Assembly: GCA_905331475.1 (NCBI GenBank)
Contig: CAJNYU010004083.1
Span: 110,083-174,082, forward strand
DNA length: 64,000 nt
Direction: 5' to 3'
Source: Rotaria socialis
Lineage: Eukaryota; Rotifera; Eurotatoria; Philodinida; Philodinidae
The translations under genes and the position numbers were made by a program. Within the stretch, counting starts at the first letter, position 1; each line of letters opens with the position of its first letter. This document shows, one piece after another, positions 11,575 to 24,000 of the stretch. The notes beneath the pieces are model-generated. The model saw only the letters and a list, made by a program, of their open reading frames with translations. It did no database searches and had not been told where the DNA came from.

Positions 11575-13631
11575 ATGGCATTTGGAAACGCTAAAGTCTG
11601 CCCAATCGCAGATAGCGATTCATCAATTCGTTTAATTTATTGGCTCGATAGAGAAGTCAATGAAAATGGTGATAACCGGCAAACTCAACAACGTATTCGT
11701 TCCATCCATAATAATCTTAAAACATTTCATGATCCACACGAATGCAGAACATCAGTTGAATCTCTTACTGAACAAGATCGACTTATTCTTATTGTCAGTG
11801 GCAGTTTAGGAAGGGATATACTACAAACAGTTCATGACCTACCGCAACTTTCTTCTGTTTATGTATATTGCATGGATAAAAAATTGAATGAAGAATGGGC
11901 ACGGCAATATAGAAAGGTACGATAGTGATTTCTAATGATTTTTCGTCGTTATTTTCTTCTTTGCAGGTCAAAGATGTGATTGTTTGCGAACAAAATTTAA
12001 TTGATCGAATAAAATTCGACAAAAAAACTCTCGTGAATATCGACCAAGGAATTTCGTTCAATATTTATACTATCACTGATGACCCGAATCCATCCATAAT
12101 CAGAGAAAACGAAAGCTTTGTTCGCTCACTTATTCTACTCAACTCCATTATTCGATTACGATTCGATCCAAAAGATAGGGAAGAACTCATATCTTGCTTA
12201 AAGAAACAGTTCCATGGTAACAAGAGGCAATTACGAATAATTGAAGAATTCAAGCAAGAATATTCGAACGAAACAGCTTTACTATGGTATATTCATGAAT
12301 CATTTTTGTATACAACGTTAAACAAAGCTTTGAATGAGCAGAGCATTGAACAAATGCTTTTATTTCGTTTGTATCTTCAGGACATGTATGAACAATTAAA
12401 ACAAAATCAATATGGATCACAAATTCGTGTTTATCATAGTCAAATGATGTCATTTGAAGAACGCCATGATCTTGAGAAGTCGAAAAATGGATATATATCT
12501 ATCAAAACGTTTCTTTTTGCAAATACCAATCAGAATAAGGTACTCGAATCATTGATAAATACGCAAACTACTTCAGATAAATGCAAAATCTTATTTGTCA
12601 TTGATGCTAATCCAAGCGTTGCAACTGCGAACCCATTTATTGACATAAGTCGATTTCATAGTTTCATGTCGGAAACAATAATAATGTTTATGCTTGGAAG
12701 TATCTTTCGTTTGAAGGATGTTAACCGAGACGGAAACATATGGACGGTTCAAATGGAATTATGTGGCGAGAACGAACATAATCTCGAGCAGGTATTTGAA
12801 TATATGAATAGAATACACGGGAATGAAAATAGAGACAGCACAATCGATCGTCGAGCTTTTGGCGATATAGCACATCGGATCGGTGAATCTGATGTAGCAC
12901 GAAAGATGTATGATCGTCAGCTGGATGAAGCGCCAAAGAATGATCCGGTACGCTCTGATTTACATTGTTCACTTGGCAGAGTATATAGGGAAAAAAAAGA
13001 CTACTCTCGCAGTATGAAATGTTACAACGAAGCATTAAAAGAGTGTTTAAGAAGATCTTCATCGAATTTTATAGAGCTCGGTAATTTATATGGTTCTATA
13101 GCTGAAATTTATTTACTTACTCACAACGACCGGAAATCATTGGACTATTATGAGAAAGCTGTCGCACAGTATCAAAAAGCGCATGCAGAAGATCATGAAA
13201 AAATGGCTGATTTCTACAACAATATGGGTTCAATTCATAGAAGAGACAAGAAGTATGCAGACGCATTAGAATTCTATAAAAGAACGTTAGTGATAGATGG
13301 TAAGCATTTATCTTCGAATCATCCTAATATAGCTAAAACTCATAATAATATTGCTATTATTTATTATTACCTAAGCCGGTATGATCTTGCATTAAATCAT
13401 TATAGATTATCGCTTGCAATCAAAGTGCAAACGCTTGATCCGCAACACTATTCAATTGCTAATGTTTACAGTAACATTGGTTCTGTATACGAAATTCAAT
13501 CTGATTTCAGACGAGCAGCAATACATTACAGAAAGGCAGCCGATATTTATCATGTTATATTGCCAGATGGACATGAGGATCTAATAAAAATCGATGATCA
13601 ATTGAAAAACGTTCTAAATCAATTGCATTGA
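11575..13631 (+). CDS. ADP-ribosyltransferase-like / tetratricopeptide repeat fusion protein
   Basis: Two exons, 11575-11916 and 11967-13631, are separated by a 50-bp intron and encode 668 residues. Residues 1-120 form an N-terminal alpha/beta domain (LILIVSGSLGR, SSVYVYCMD) seen in bdelloid multi-domain proteins. Residues about 265-365 match an arginine-type mono-ADP-ribosyltransferase fold: RVYHSQ (first Arg), GYISIKTFLFANTN (the STS-like strand), then FMLGSIFRL. From about 400 to 655 there are five or six TPRs of the kinesin-light-chain type (YSRSMKCYNEAL, SLDYYEKAVAQYQKA, ADALEFYKRTLVI, DLALNHYRLSLAIK). At the place of the catalytic Glu-x-Glu, the sequence reads E-T-I before IMF, so the second glutamate appears to be missing. 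The protein may therefore be catalytically weak or act as a scaffold. Downstream AATAAA occurs near 13685. Confidence 0.8.
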
Positions 13632-14727
13632 TGTTCTTTTTTTGTTGTAATTAAAAATGTAACTTTATCTGATATGAGATAGATAATAAATACCTTTGTA
13701 CTCATAGATTTCGACGTTATTAACATATCAAAATAGATTAAGTTACGTTCTTGATTGTACAAGCGTATTTTTTACGGAACTAAAATTGAGAAAATTGTAT
13801 AAACTTGAGCGAAGGATTGCTTCATTCTTTTTTTAATGTATGATTTACGCAACAGGAGCATTACTTTCTCTTTAAAGCATGATTATAATGAATATCTATT
13901 GGTACTGTTGTTCCTGCATTCTATTTTACAGATTAAATGCCTATAAACGAAATTCCATTATTTTCTCTCCGAAGCAAATAAACATATGATTAGTTTTTTT
14001 TAGAAGTTCCGATAGCGTTAACAATATTTACAATCATTCATCTATGGTCTTGTTATTGTGTTTAGGCTAGAGGTAAAGTATGTCATGTCAATCAAATGTA
14101 TATATATATATATATATATCGATGTTTTTGACTCGTTAATTTATCTCTATTCGTTACTGCCGAGGAACGAACTGAATATTACAACCATCGTTACTTCCCA
14201 TTCCGATATGTACGTATATATATAACGCAAATAGTGATAATGAATCATGGACGCAGCGCTAAAATGAGTGATACGCCTGTGTGCTTGTTTTGCGAAATAC
14301 AGAATTCTCTTCTTGCCATTCGAATTAAATTGATCAACTGTAGATAAATGAGAAAGAAAATTTTTTGTATTGGCCTGTTTAGATCTCTCGATATTCAAAA
14401 TGTTCAACGGTTCGATAAAAGTTAGTTTTTGTGTTTTGTGTATTAGAACAAAAAATGTGCAGTAGAAACGATAGTGTGCATGATATAACGAATAAAAGTC
14501 AAATATTTTCATTCGTTGTCACGCCATATTAATCGTTTCTTCCTTTCTTTTCATTAGTGAGTGTAATAAATAGTTTTAGATAGCTTTCATTGCATGCTTA
14601 TATTTTCCTTTCGTTTTATTCGGTGTTTTGCTTTTCGCTTTTATTACGAAAGAAAAGTACACTGTAAACGCACAAGGTTTTAATGATGTATTTTAGTTAA
14701 TTTTTCGACGTATTTATTTTAATAAAA
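13632..14727. other. Intergenic stretch, no gene seen
   Basis: No exon is supported. It holds a (TA)n run at 14099-14119 and the promoter side of the GAREM-like gene. Confidence 0.5.
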
Positions 14728-16428
14728 ATGTCCTTCGAGTGGACATCACAACCGTTATCCATACAATCGATTGCCAGTCAATATACGTTACCAGTGGCTA
14801 TTCGATCAGCGCCAGGTTTTCGTGGTTCGAATCGTCCAGTTATACTTTATTCTATCTCACGTATCACATTTGCTTTCGGACGTGCATTGAGAACGAGTCA
14901 ATCAACAACAAATGGCTATACGAAATATACTCCTCTTGATTCCGAAATCATTGCCATACCTATGAAATATCCCGGTGAGTACTTTATCAATTCGCTATAT
15001 GTTCTCACTGTTTAAAATTAGGATATTTCGAATGTTTATCATCATCTCACAACGGTAAGATTCTGATTATTTTAATCGATTTTTCTATTATTTAAAATTA
15101 TATACATATTTTTTTTTCTCTTTCAGGACAACAACAGACGGGTGTTGTTCCTGACACAAATGTCGATTCAATTGTCGAACGAATGCAAGTTGATCATCGG
15201 TCTCAAGCATTTTATATTGCATCCGCAATGCGTGTTTATACACTTGAGCCTAATGTTGACGGTCTGACGAATCGTGTATGGCATCAAATTGAACCTTATC
15301 AAATAATATTAATCGAGAAAATTGTTTCAATTGAATATACTCCAACAGAAAACGATGATTTAACAGATGATGATTATGAATTATCATGGTGGTTTTGTTT
15401 TAGTAAACAAGTTTTAAATCGGACTGAAGATGCATTGCAATGTGTGATAAATCCACAACAAACATGTTATATTTCCTGTTCGTCAACAGATGAATTTAAT
15501 TTAATACCTGTTGGTCAGCAGGGCTCGAGTAATGTAAATAAATTACAAACAATTAAAAATCTGGTTGACAGATTTCCCATTCCGATTGATATTAAATTAG
15601 CTCAGCTGCCAGGTTAAGTTTTTATCTTACATAAAAGTTTTAAAATTCAGTTTTTTCTTCGTCTCAATATAGGCGCATATGCATATACAGATTTCCTCGG
15701 TTGTTTACAATTACTTGGTTCACGTTCTGAAGATTTAGCTGTATGTGCGTCACTAACAACATCTAATATTGCTCTTATTCCAAAAAATACTCCGCTGAAA
15801 TTTGTTGTTTCACCATTATCGCCATCATCAGCGTCTCAAATTCGTAATGCTCTATCGAGCTGCCATATTTTCACAAAATCATTCGATATGCAAATTCGTC
15901 GTATTATTGCGTCATCGAATTATAACAATTCATCACATCGTTCTCGTTCACGATACGCTAAAGCACAATCATCGTTCGAAGAGGCATCAGAAAAAATGGA
16001 ACGATCAAATAGTGTTGATCGAAGTGGAACTGTAAACAGAGATCAATCAACAACGGTAACTGACGAAGGTTATCGTTCAAACACATCAGCATTTCATAAA
16101 CGCAATAATTATCGAAACCAAAGAGCAACTAGCGCTGTAAGTATTTTTCATGAGAACCAAAAAATTCTTTAGTGTTGTTCTTTTGTTTTCATAGAATATC
16201 GGCAGCAGTTCACATACTGCTGTCAAAAACAAACACTCATCATCTCCACCACCGCCTCCATTACCGAAAAAACCAGCGAACTTTCCTTTTCCAGCTGTAT
16301 CATCTACTTCGGATCATGAAACTAGTTTAACCGAAGATATTGATTCAGCAAATGCTGCCGGCGCGATTTTAATGGATACAAGCAATGAACTATTTTTAGC
16401 TTTATCATCCGATAGTCGATTTACATAA
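14728..16428 (+). CDS. CABIT-domain adaptor, GAREM-like
   Basis: The five-exon model is 14728-14974, 15022-15054, 15127-15612, 15673-16136 and 16195-16428, encoding 487 residues. In vertebrates GAREM links the EGF receptor to GRB2, SHP2 and ERK signalling. The match to its CABIT domain is collinear. The N-terminus has WTSQPLSIQSIASQYTLPV, like the GAREM WSS...STYRLP start. Then come AIPMKYPG YFECL, a VERMQ...VYTLE region, a LVDRFPIPIDI segment, and a second half-repeat ending KFVVSPLSP. The C-terminal tail is Ser-rich and basic and carries PPPPPLPKKP, a class II SH3-binding site, as expected for an adaptor. A 33-bp microexon (YFECLSSSHNG) lies between introns of 47 and 72 bp. I see no SAM domain, which GAREM has at its C-terminus. 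A polyadenylation signal AATAAA lies at about 16442. The CABIT assignment is firm; orthology to GAREM is likely. Confidence 0.7.
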
Positions 16429-16516
16429 TTTTGTTTTTTTGAATAAAAAGATTATCCAGGAAAAAGATGACACCGTTAACATTTTGACATCAAATCTGTC
16501 CACCTATAAATAAATC

Positions 16517-17515
16517 ATGCGACACAGAAAACGCTCACTATCGATATTTGTTTCAACGATGTCTAAACTTGATCGAGATATTGCGTATTCATTTTTGAAT
16601 GCACCATCCGATAGTATTTCGTATCTACCAATGGAAATGGTCAACGATCAAAATCACATAATAATGGCGCCATCTCAATCTGTGATTCAAAATGATCCTA
16701 GAATCGATGATATTTTATCTCAATATCATCCAAAGGATCAATTTGGCGTTCCAACAAACACAAATATTATTCCGATGTATTATGATGTTGTTATTGATAC
16801 AGTTACGGATTACGATAGTAAGTAAATATAACAAGTGTTGTAGAAATTCTCGAACAAATGTTACTCGCTATCTTTAGTAAGCGAACACAGTAAGTGAGAA
16901 ATTTTTTCAGACAGTTCATACTCAAATTTCTATTCAATCTGACATTTGTTCAAGAATTTTTCTCATGCTGGTTCGTTGAATCTGTAAATTTCATATTTTT
17001 GTTTTTCATATTTAGTTTTCTATCCAATAGCTAAACAAACAACAAAATACTATAATAATTGGATTCATGATCAACCATCGATATCAAACAATCAGTCAAC
17101 TTATCCACGTTGTCATGTTGAAAGACTTGATGAACTTGCTGTATCAGTTGATTTTTCTCGTGATTATGATTTGACATCGGCTTGGTCGAATCAATATCAA
17201 TATGAACGTGCAAATCCAATAAAAAATGTTCGATTCAATGATCATCCGAAATCGATTCCCTATTCAAGAAATACTTATAATCCTATGGATCAATATTATT
17301 TCTACCCAGAAAGAATATCACAAATAGACAATGAACAAGCATCTGTACGTTATCTGACTACGCCTTTCTTTTGGTTTCGTCCTGTTCTGAATCACAATTA
17401 TGCTATTTGTATACCAAGAACAAGACCAAGTCTACATACGTTTATAACATCCTCCTTTGATCGTCTGCCAATACAATACCAAACGAATTCTACTCCAAAT
17501 CCTATTCGCCTGTAA
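16517..17515 (+). CDS. Unrecognised soluble protein
   Basis: Two exons, 16517-16817 and 17016-17515, splice in phase to give 266 residues. I do not recognise the family. The protein is polar and rich in Tyr, Asn, Asp and Pro, with no signal peptide or membrane segment. It has motifs such as DDILSQYHPKDQFGVPTN and NPMDQYYFYPERISQ, and a short aromatic stretch TPFFWFRPVLNHNYAI. The first ATG (MRHRKRS) is used here; a second in-frame ATG (MSKLDRD) 42 bases later is equally possible. It starts only 88 bp after the stop of the GAREM-like gene on the same strand, a spacing compatible with an operon resolved by trans-splicing. The 198-bp intron contains an inverted repeat (ATTCTCGAACAAATGT near its start and ACATTTGTTCAAGAAT further on) that could fold. 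Confidence 0.6.
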
Positions 17516-17594
17516 CTCTTCTCTTTTTTATGCAAGAGATATTTTTCAGTTCAAATGATTAGGATATTATTTCAAATGTTGTTTTTTTTCTTTC

Positions 17595-18796
17595 TCATAT
17601 AGAACCGAAATACACATTAAATTTAAATTGTAACAATAAACTAACCCATTCTCGATAGAATAAAACTCGCCAACTGCGATATTTTGGTGCATTTTCTCCG
17701 TTAAATCTATACCATAAATAGTTCTCCCAACTTTGATTAAACCACTGCAATGCACGATTATTAGCTGACCGTCGACTCATGCTATTCTTTACTAAATATT
17801 CTTCTAGTACATGAGTACGAGTAATATCAATATGTGAACAACATGATGGAACCACATAGCGTGCTATATTTTGTTTTGCTGCTTGACCACTTAACCAAAT
17901 ATCATCGACATGACGAATATCGTTAGGAGCTTGATTGAAAGCAGCGTAGATATCAGCATTGAAAAACGATGGACGAATTAAATAAGCAGCATTAGCTGTA
18001 ATGACACCAACACGATAAACGTCAGAAATAAAATACGATTCGATAATATGATAGGCCATTTCATATTTACCAGCTACACCCCACGTTAGATCTTCACGAA
18101 CTAAAAGATTGAAAAAAAAACATTCGTTTTTAATAGATACATCTCGAATTGTAAAGCTAAGATTTATTTCCAATGAACAAACTGGAAACACTTACTTCGC
18201 CAACCTCTTAAGCCAATAATACTATTTGGAAATTGATGTGAATATTCCATTAATGTACTTACTGTAAATGGATGATAGTAATAATCATCATCACAAATCA
18301 TGATAATTTGTGATTTAGAAGAAAATTCTTTAATGATTGAAAGAAATTTCGTTCCTGGACCATAATCTTCTTCTTCTAATCGAATCTGTACTAATCTATC
18401 GAATAGTCTAGCAATCGGTTTTGATGGATCGAGACGTTGTACAGACAATTTTAAATGTGATAATGTTAAATTTTTGTGTTTTGTAATTTCAAAAGTAGGT
18501 GATAAATAAATACGAATTTGTTTTGGTAATTGTTTTTGACATAATAATGAATGTATGGCCAATGGCAGTTCACAGTGAAATCGTGCATGAGTACTCGTTA
18601 ATGAAATAATGATATCGGATAGATCGGATTCAGCATCATTCAATTGAATGATTGATATTGCATGAAATATTACAAAAAGAAACGATGAAACAGTAAGAAT
18701 AAACGAAATACGAATGTATGAACGATAGAGTGAACGCCACCGGGAAGGTTTGAGCGGTGACCGACGATAAAATGAACGCAAATAATATTGAATCAT
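17595..18796 (-). CDS. Type II membrane glycosyltransferase with a DDD motif
   Basis: Two exons, 18796-18196 and 18100-17595, with a 95-bp intron, encode 368 residues. Residues 28-50 (SYIRISFILTVSSFLFVIFH) form a signal-anchor after a basic N-terminus, giving the type II topology of Golgi glycosyltransferases. The lumenal part has DIIISLTSTHARFHCELPLA and SLLCQKQLPKQIRIYLSP, which resemble the nucleotide-sugar-binding start of GT-A enzymes. CDDDYYY at about 168-174 is the metal-binding DxD-type motif, followed by a GLRGWR segment and, in exon 2, a conserved-looking HVDDIWLSGQAA motif in which a DD pair may be catalytic. Donor and acceptor sugars cannot be told from the sequence. The gene is convergent with the orphan gene ending at 17515. 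The fold class is fairly sure; the family number is not. Confidence 0.7.
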
Positions 18797-19394
18797 ATTT
18801 ACTCAGGTTTAACAATCGGATTGATAGTTTTGCTTTAAAAATCAATAGAATAATTATTATATTTGATACAAGTATGCCGTTACTTTTTTTGAGTAAAAAT
18901 GTAATATGTAGTAAAATCAAGGATTGGGTCGAGAGTAAACGAGTAGTTGTCGAGTGGCAACTGGTGCGTGCGCATTGAGATAGAAAAATGGTAAAGAGAA
19001 CGATAAAAAGAAAATGAACGGTCTATTACTTTCAGTGTGAGCGAATCGTACAAAGAGCAAGTACGGTTTCGCTTTTTTTTGTGACTATTCAAAATCTATC
19101 TATGTTATCACTTTGATGGAAGAAATAATATTTTAGCTATTAAATGACTTCTAATCTAGATCTATGCAGAAACTGAACAATAATAGTCGAATTAATTAGA
19201 TAAGTAGTGTTTTTTTTTATGATTTTTAGTACAGTTTTTGTCGGACGCTTACGAGAGAGAACGATAACGATAACATGCAGAGAACAGAAACAAACAAACT
19301 AGAGAGACAGTGATGACGAATCCACGTGTATTGAATTGTTTTTTCTTTCTTGACTATTCTTCCATTGTCGAATATCATTGAAACCAAAACACCG
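18797..19394. other. 5' flank of the glycosyltransferase gene
   Basis: No exon is supported. Presumed promoter region. Confidence 0.4.
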
Positions 19395-19467
19395 TGCCAC
19401 GGGAAGGAATCGAACCTTCTGCTATCTGACTAAATCAGATGCATAGAAACACTACCCCATCCCTGGC
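19395..19467 (-). tRNA. tRNA-like gene with apparent UUA anticodon (possible pseudogene)
   Basis: Read on the minus strand this is 73 nt long, the usual tRNA length. The acceptor stem is GCCAGGG with CCGTGGC (six of seven pairs, one G-G), with discriminator A. The anticodon stem ATCTG/CAGAT is perfect, with a seven-base loop ATTTAGT, putting UUA at positions 34-36. The T arm is perfect (GAAGG/CCTTC) with loop TTCGATT, and the B box GGTTCGATTCC matches the RNA polymerase III consensus. A TTTT terminator follows within about ten bases. The D arm is abnormal: the stem hardly pairs and the GG of the D loop is not in place. UUA would read the UAA stop codon. It is therefore either a suppressor-type tRNA, a decayed tRNA, or the head of a tRNA-derived repeat. 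Confidence 0.5.
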
Positions 19468-20815
19468 TAATTTTGATCATGCCAATACGATTCCATCAAT
19501 AATAGAATGTGATGAAAAGCTTTCGTATTCAATTTATTTGTAGAATTATCGTAGAAAATAAAATTTTGGTGTGGTCGTGGGCGAATAGAATACGACACCC
19601 ACACCCTATGTATTAATTTATCATACTGTAAGGTGATGATCAAAAACTTCTGGATCGTTTGTTTTAGATATACTTGACATGAATTTCTATAAAGTAATAT
19701 TTCTATGAGGATCGATTGCTTGCACATGATGTAATTGATTGATTCTTTTCTATCTTTTTTTCATATGCACTCTAACAGGAAAGGTTTCCAGCAAATAAAG
19801 CCGAACCGATCCTAACTCAACTGGGTGTTGTTTCAGTGATCAGAAACTGGAACTAGGATATTGAATATTACGATTAATTGCAGAAAATCTCAGAGCATAT
19901 TTGATTGTTGAATATGTTAAATTCAATGTCAAGTTTGACATATATATTGTTTCGAAGGCAACGTTATTCTATTCATTTATTTCAATACATTGGCTGTGAC
20001 AAATACACAATAATGATCTTTGGTTTTCGCCATACTCCAATGGAAGAGGTTAGAGCGACTCGAGTGAGAGAATCTGGCGTGTGTAGAAGTAGAGAGTGAG
20101 ACATATGTGTCTTATCTGGTAGCATCATCGAGGAAAACGAGATGAAATATATGTGATTGAAAATTTGTTGCATTCAATTCTTTTGAATTGGACAAAATAG
20201 ATTACGACCATTGATGGAAGCAACACCTTGGTGTTCAAATCACAAAAAAATAACAGTAGGTACCTGAGTTTGATGAACGGTTACGTACACTTTACTAGGC
20301 ATTTTTCACGTTCTGAAATGAAAAATGTTGCAGAAAAATCATATTAGCAAGCGATCGGTTTATTGGAATTTCCTGTTTAAAAAAAAGGCTGTAAATAAAT
20401 TTTATTTAGTGAACATCGCCAAGAGAACTGCGAAGTACAAGACTTACCAGAGTATCGAATAGCTTCCGACTCGCCAAATGTCTGATGTTATGTTCGAGAA
20501 TGATTAGAACGAAGAGCATGTCGTAAACTGAGCATGTTGCCAAAAATAACGAGATGAAAACAGCAGGCGAACAGGTCGTCAGTCTGATGTTCATTCTGCG
20601 TCTTTCTTCATCTCTATTTGTTTTATACTACACTCAATGGATGAAATGCACAACCATCAAGAAAAAAAAGTAAAGGCATTGAAGGAAAAAGTGACTATGA
20701 AATGATCTAAGAAAACATCGCAGTCATTTGCATAAAAGCTGGCTCATTCGCAGAACAGTTCGAGATTTAAACCAGCGTGGGCATTGTAACAACGATTTGG
20801 CATATACAGAACAAT
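19468..20815. other. Intergenic stretch, no gene seen
   Basis: No exon is supported between the tRNA-like gene and the LC8 start. A G-rich and C-rich inverted pair (GGTGTGGTCGTGGGC and GACACCCACACCC) lies at about 19570-19605. Confidence 0.4.
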
Positions 20816-21076
20816 ATGGTGGCTGTAGAAATGGACGACATGCCTGAACAAATGAGAAATGACGCTATTGATGTTACGAAACAAGCGTTTCGAAACTATA
20901 CAGTCCAAAGAGACATCGCTGATTGTATTCGGCAAACGTTCGAAGCAAAGTATCGTGGATTGTGGATATGTATCGTTGGAGAAAGATTTGGTACAAGTTT
21001 GACGCATGACGAAGATCGCTTTATTCAGCTGTCTCATGGTGGTCATGTGATCCTTTTATTCAGAATTAGAAAATAA
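20816..21076 (+). CDS. DYNLL: Dynein light chain, LC8 type
   Basis: A single exon of 86 residues. LC8 is a homodimeric hub that binds short linear motifs and is a subunit of cytoplasmic and axonemal dynein. The order of features matches DYNLL1/2: an N-terminal acidic VEMDDMPEQMRNDA (like the ADMSEEMQQDS of LC8), helices around TKQAFRNYTVQRDIADCIRQ, then FEAKY-x-x-LWICIVGERFG, THDEDRFIQL, and the final beta strand GGHVILLFRIRK. Length (89 in human) and register agree. The ATG is preceded by CATATACAG, an acceptor-like site five bases upstream, fitting a trans-spliced start. Substitutions in the usually near-invariant core (for example GRNFGS replaced by GERFGT, and YFYLGQ by QLSHGG) suggest a divergent LC8 paralogue, possibly axonemal. 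Confidence 0.85.
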   Translation: MVAVEMDDMPEQMRNDAIDVTKQAFRNYTVQRDIADCIRQTFEAKYRGLWICIVGERFGTSLTHDEDRFIQLSHGGHVILLFRIRK

Positions 21077-24000
21077 CCATAATGCATATTACACAAACTC
21101 TTTTCAATCTGTTAGCTTTTCCATTGATTTTTCACAGACAATACAGAGACATCAATGTTCTAGGACGTCACTGCAACACTGTATTGTTTCCCTATCATGT
21201 GATTGTAAATGTAACCTATGAGTGAATCGTAACTATTTTGTACAATTCAATTTTTCAACCTTTTTTTCTGTATCTTCAGTTCCTATGATCCGATATCAAA
21301 TTATGTTTCTCCTCACACTCCGTAGTGCCTTTCTTACTACCACAAAAAAAATACAGCTCAATGGATCATCACTCGGCTGAGATATGAGAGTGGGAAGTTC
21401 CAAAAACCATTTCTTTTCGATCCGTTATCGATATAAAATGAAATTTCTAAAGGAATGAAAGAAGAGAAAGCAAAGTGTGAATAGTAAATTTTGTGCAGAA
21501 TTTGATTCTCTAACCACCCATGCGATTCACTTTTGCTTTTGTTTATTTGTTTCGGTTCGATTTTGACGAAATAAGATATACAGTCAAAGTGTAGACCCAG
21601 TTTAAAACGATCGTAGAGCGGATAAGGAACACACTTTTCGAAAAACTAAATAGGAATATCATCCGTTGTATCTTTTTTTCCCTTATTTTTAGGGAAAATT
21701 TTACATTATACCTCAAAATGTAGGCCCAGCTTTCTTTATAGACCCAGTTTTTTTGGTAGGCTCAGTTTCTGCTTATCGATTTTCAAGCTGATTTCGAGGG
21801 AAAGCATTACTACCACATAAGTGTGGGTGCCCACGCCCCACACCCTCTCAGAGAAATCGACTTTTAGGTTTTTCGAAGAGATATGCATATTTTGCCGATT
21901 ATTTTTCACGTAGTTCGATTCCTGTGAGTGTCATTAGCTTACCCGAGTTGAGATATATCTAATGATATGTCACACATGAGCTTTAGTCTCATATTTGCCA
22001 CAATTTCTCTTAATGAGGTGTTTTACCGAAAAACAGAAGTTGAGACTCCAATATCTCAGCCAAGACGAATCAGGCAGTTTGAAGATTTTTACCACAGACT
22101 CAGTGAAGGATGAGGAACAAAATGTACGAAAAAACTTCTCTAGAAGCACTTTCATTCTTTTTTGCTAATTGTACAAAAAAAGTTACGATTCACTCCTATA
22201 CGCATAGTTAAGAATCCAGTTATTCAAAGTTTCCACAAGTTTTATTTTTCGTTTAAACACATAGGTTCGGATCATTGATGTGATGCTGATTACAAATCTG
22301 ACATTGTTTTTCAGTTCGAATAAAGTATTCGGAGGAAAAAACGTAAAATAGTGAAACGAGCTCAAAACATAGAAAACGTGTGTGAGTCTTGATGCATCGA
22401 TCCCTCACCCAAAATAAAAAAAGGCATCAAGTAACCCAATCGTCAGCAGAAAAGCCATAGAAATTCAGAAAAAAACTGCGGTTGATTCAAATAACAATAA
22501 TCCTCTCATTGGTTTCATTTATTTATACTTTTTCTTTCATTAAAAGCAGTGTATGGTTGTCGTCTTCTACATTTGCTCATTAATATTTTCTCCTACAGTA
22601 TAAACCTTTTCTTGAAAGAAACAAAAGCATAAATAAAATATTTTTGCTTGTATTTTCTTTTATAATTCAATAAATCTTATGTAGGCTGTGTGTATGTGTT
22701 GTGTACGAAGCGAAGAAAGCGAAATTTGGGCTCGGATTTGTTTCAAGTCGCATGAATTTACTGAGAGGCTCTTAAAGATTACTTTGAAATGCGTCGAGTT
22801 TTTAAAGCTGATCCTGCAGATATGTGAGAACCTTGGTCTTACGCAATAATTATTCATATCGAGATAATGCGACTTTTATTTAGGAAAAAAATCTAAGCTT
22901 CATTGGTTTTAACTCAAATGACTATCCCACCCACTTTAATGATCATTGGCGAATTGAATATTTTCTAGTTCTACATCAGTTTCAGTGTGAATCGATGGTT
23001 CTCTTCTCGTAGATGTGCTATGAATATGGACTTTTTTGGTACATACATGAAACACATAAATTTTATTTTTTTAAATCATTTATTGCATTTCAACTTAACC
23101 GATTGCAAAATAGAATAAAAATTGATAACAACTGATTGATTTGTATTCTAGACGAATAAGTTAGTCTGCTTATCGAATAATGCACCACGCCTGTGTGTTA
23201 CTTAAATAATGCGAATAATAAAGATCGATTTCAGAAGTGTCTCGAAACAGAAGGCAGTGCAGTATGTTCGATAGTCTCATCAACAAACTGTCTTGCCTGT
23301 TTTAGATCTCGACACTATCTATTCGTGCTTGGCACTAAGATTGCTTTAACACTTGCAGTGAATTTTATTTATCGACAATGATAGAAATTTAGCCGTGTTG
23401 ACTGTTGAGAAAATAGCCAAATCAAAGTAATTGTTTTACAATGTTGGGAATGGGCTGGTGTGCGTGTAGTGTTTCTTTAAATATTCGTTCTTAAAAATAC
23501 TCATATTCACACTCACAAGATAGTTATTCAATTGCGGTGCTAACTTCATTGAAGTCATTCTCACGACTCATACTTTGCGCACTCAAAGAACCTCTTCGCA
23601 CGAGATGTGTCATTTGCACGCTGCGCTGTATTTCAGTTTTAATACTCTACAAATTGCTTATTTAACTATGTCTCTTTTCAATAACACTCCTAGCTGCCAA
23701 TAAGTATCTTGCTCTGATTCGTATCAATAAAAGTGCATGCTTCGAATATCAGTTTAGGCTTAAGGAAGCGGTATATTAAGATTATCAGAATTAACTTCTT
23801 TCTTTTTTTTTTAGTGAAAATGAATAAAACTCTGACGTTTCGTTTAGGATTCAGTAGTCGAGTTTTTCTTCAGGCAACGATGAATATGAATTATAGGATA
23901 CTTGAATTTAAAAAGTTGCCGACAAGAAGAGATTGGCACTAGCCCAAAATTTCAGAGATTTTATTTAATCGTTCTGATTTTTCTCAAGCTACGTATTGAA

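Noticed and set aside
21580-21850. Recurring 'agacccagttt' phrase and a GTGTGGG/CCCACAC pair
   Set aside because: Too short and irregular to call a repeat family or telomere-like array; only debris can be claimed.
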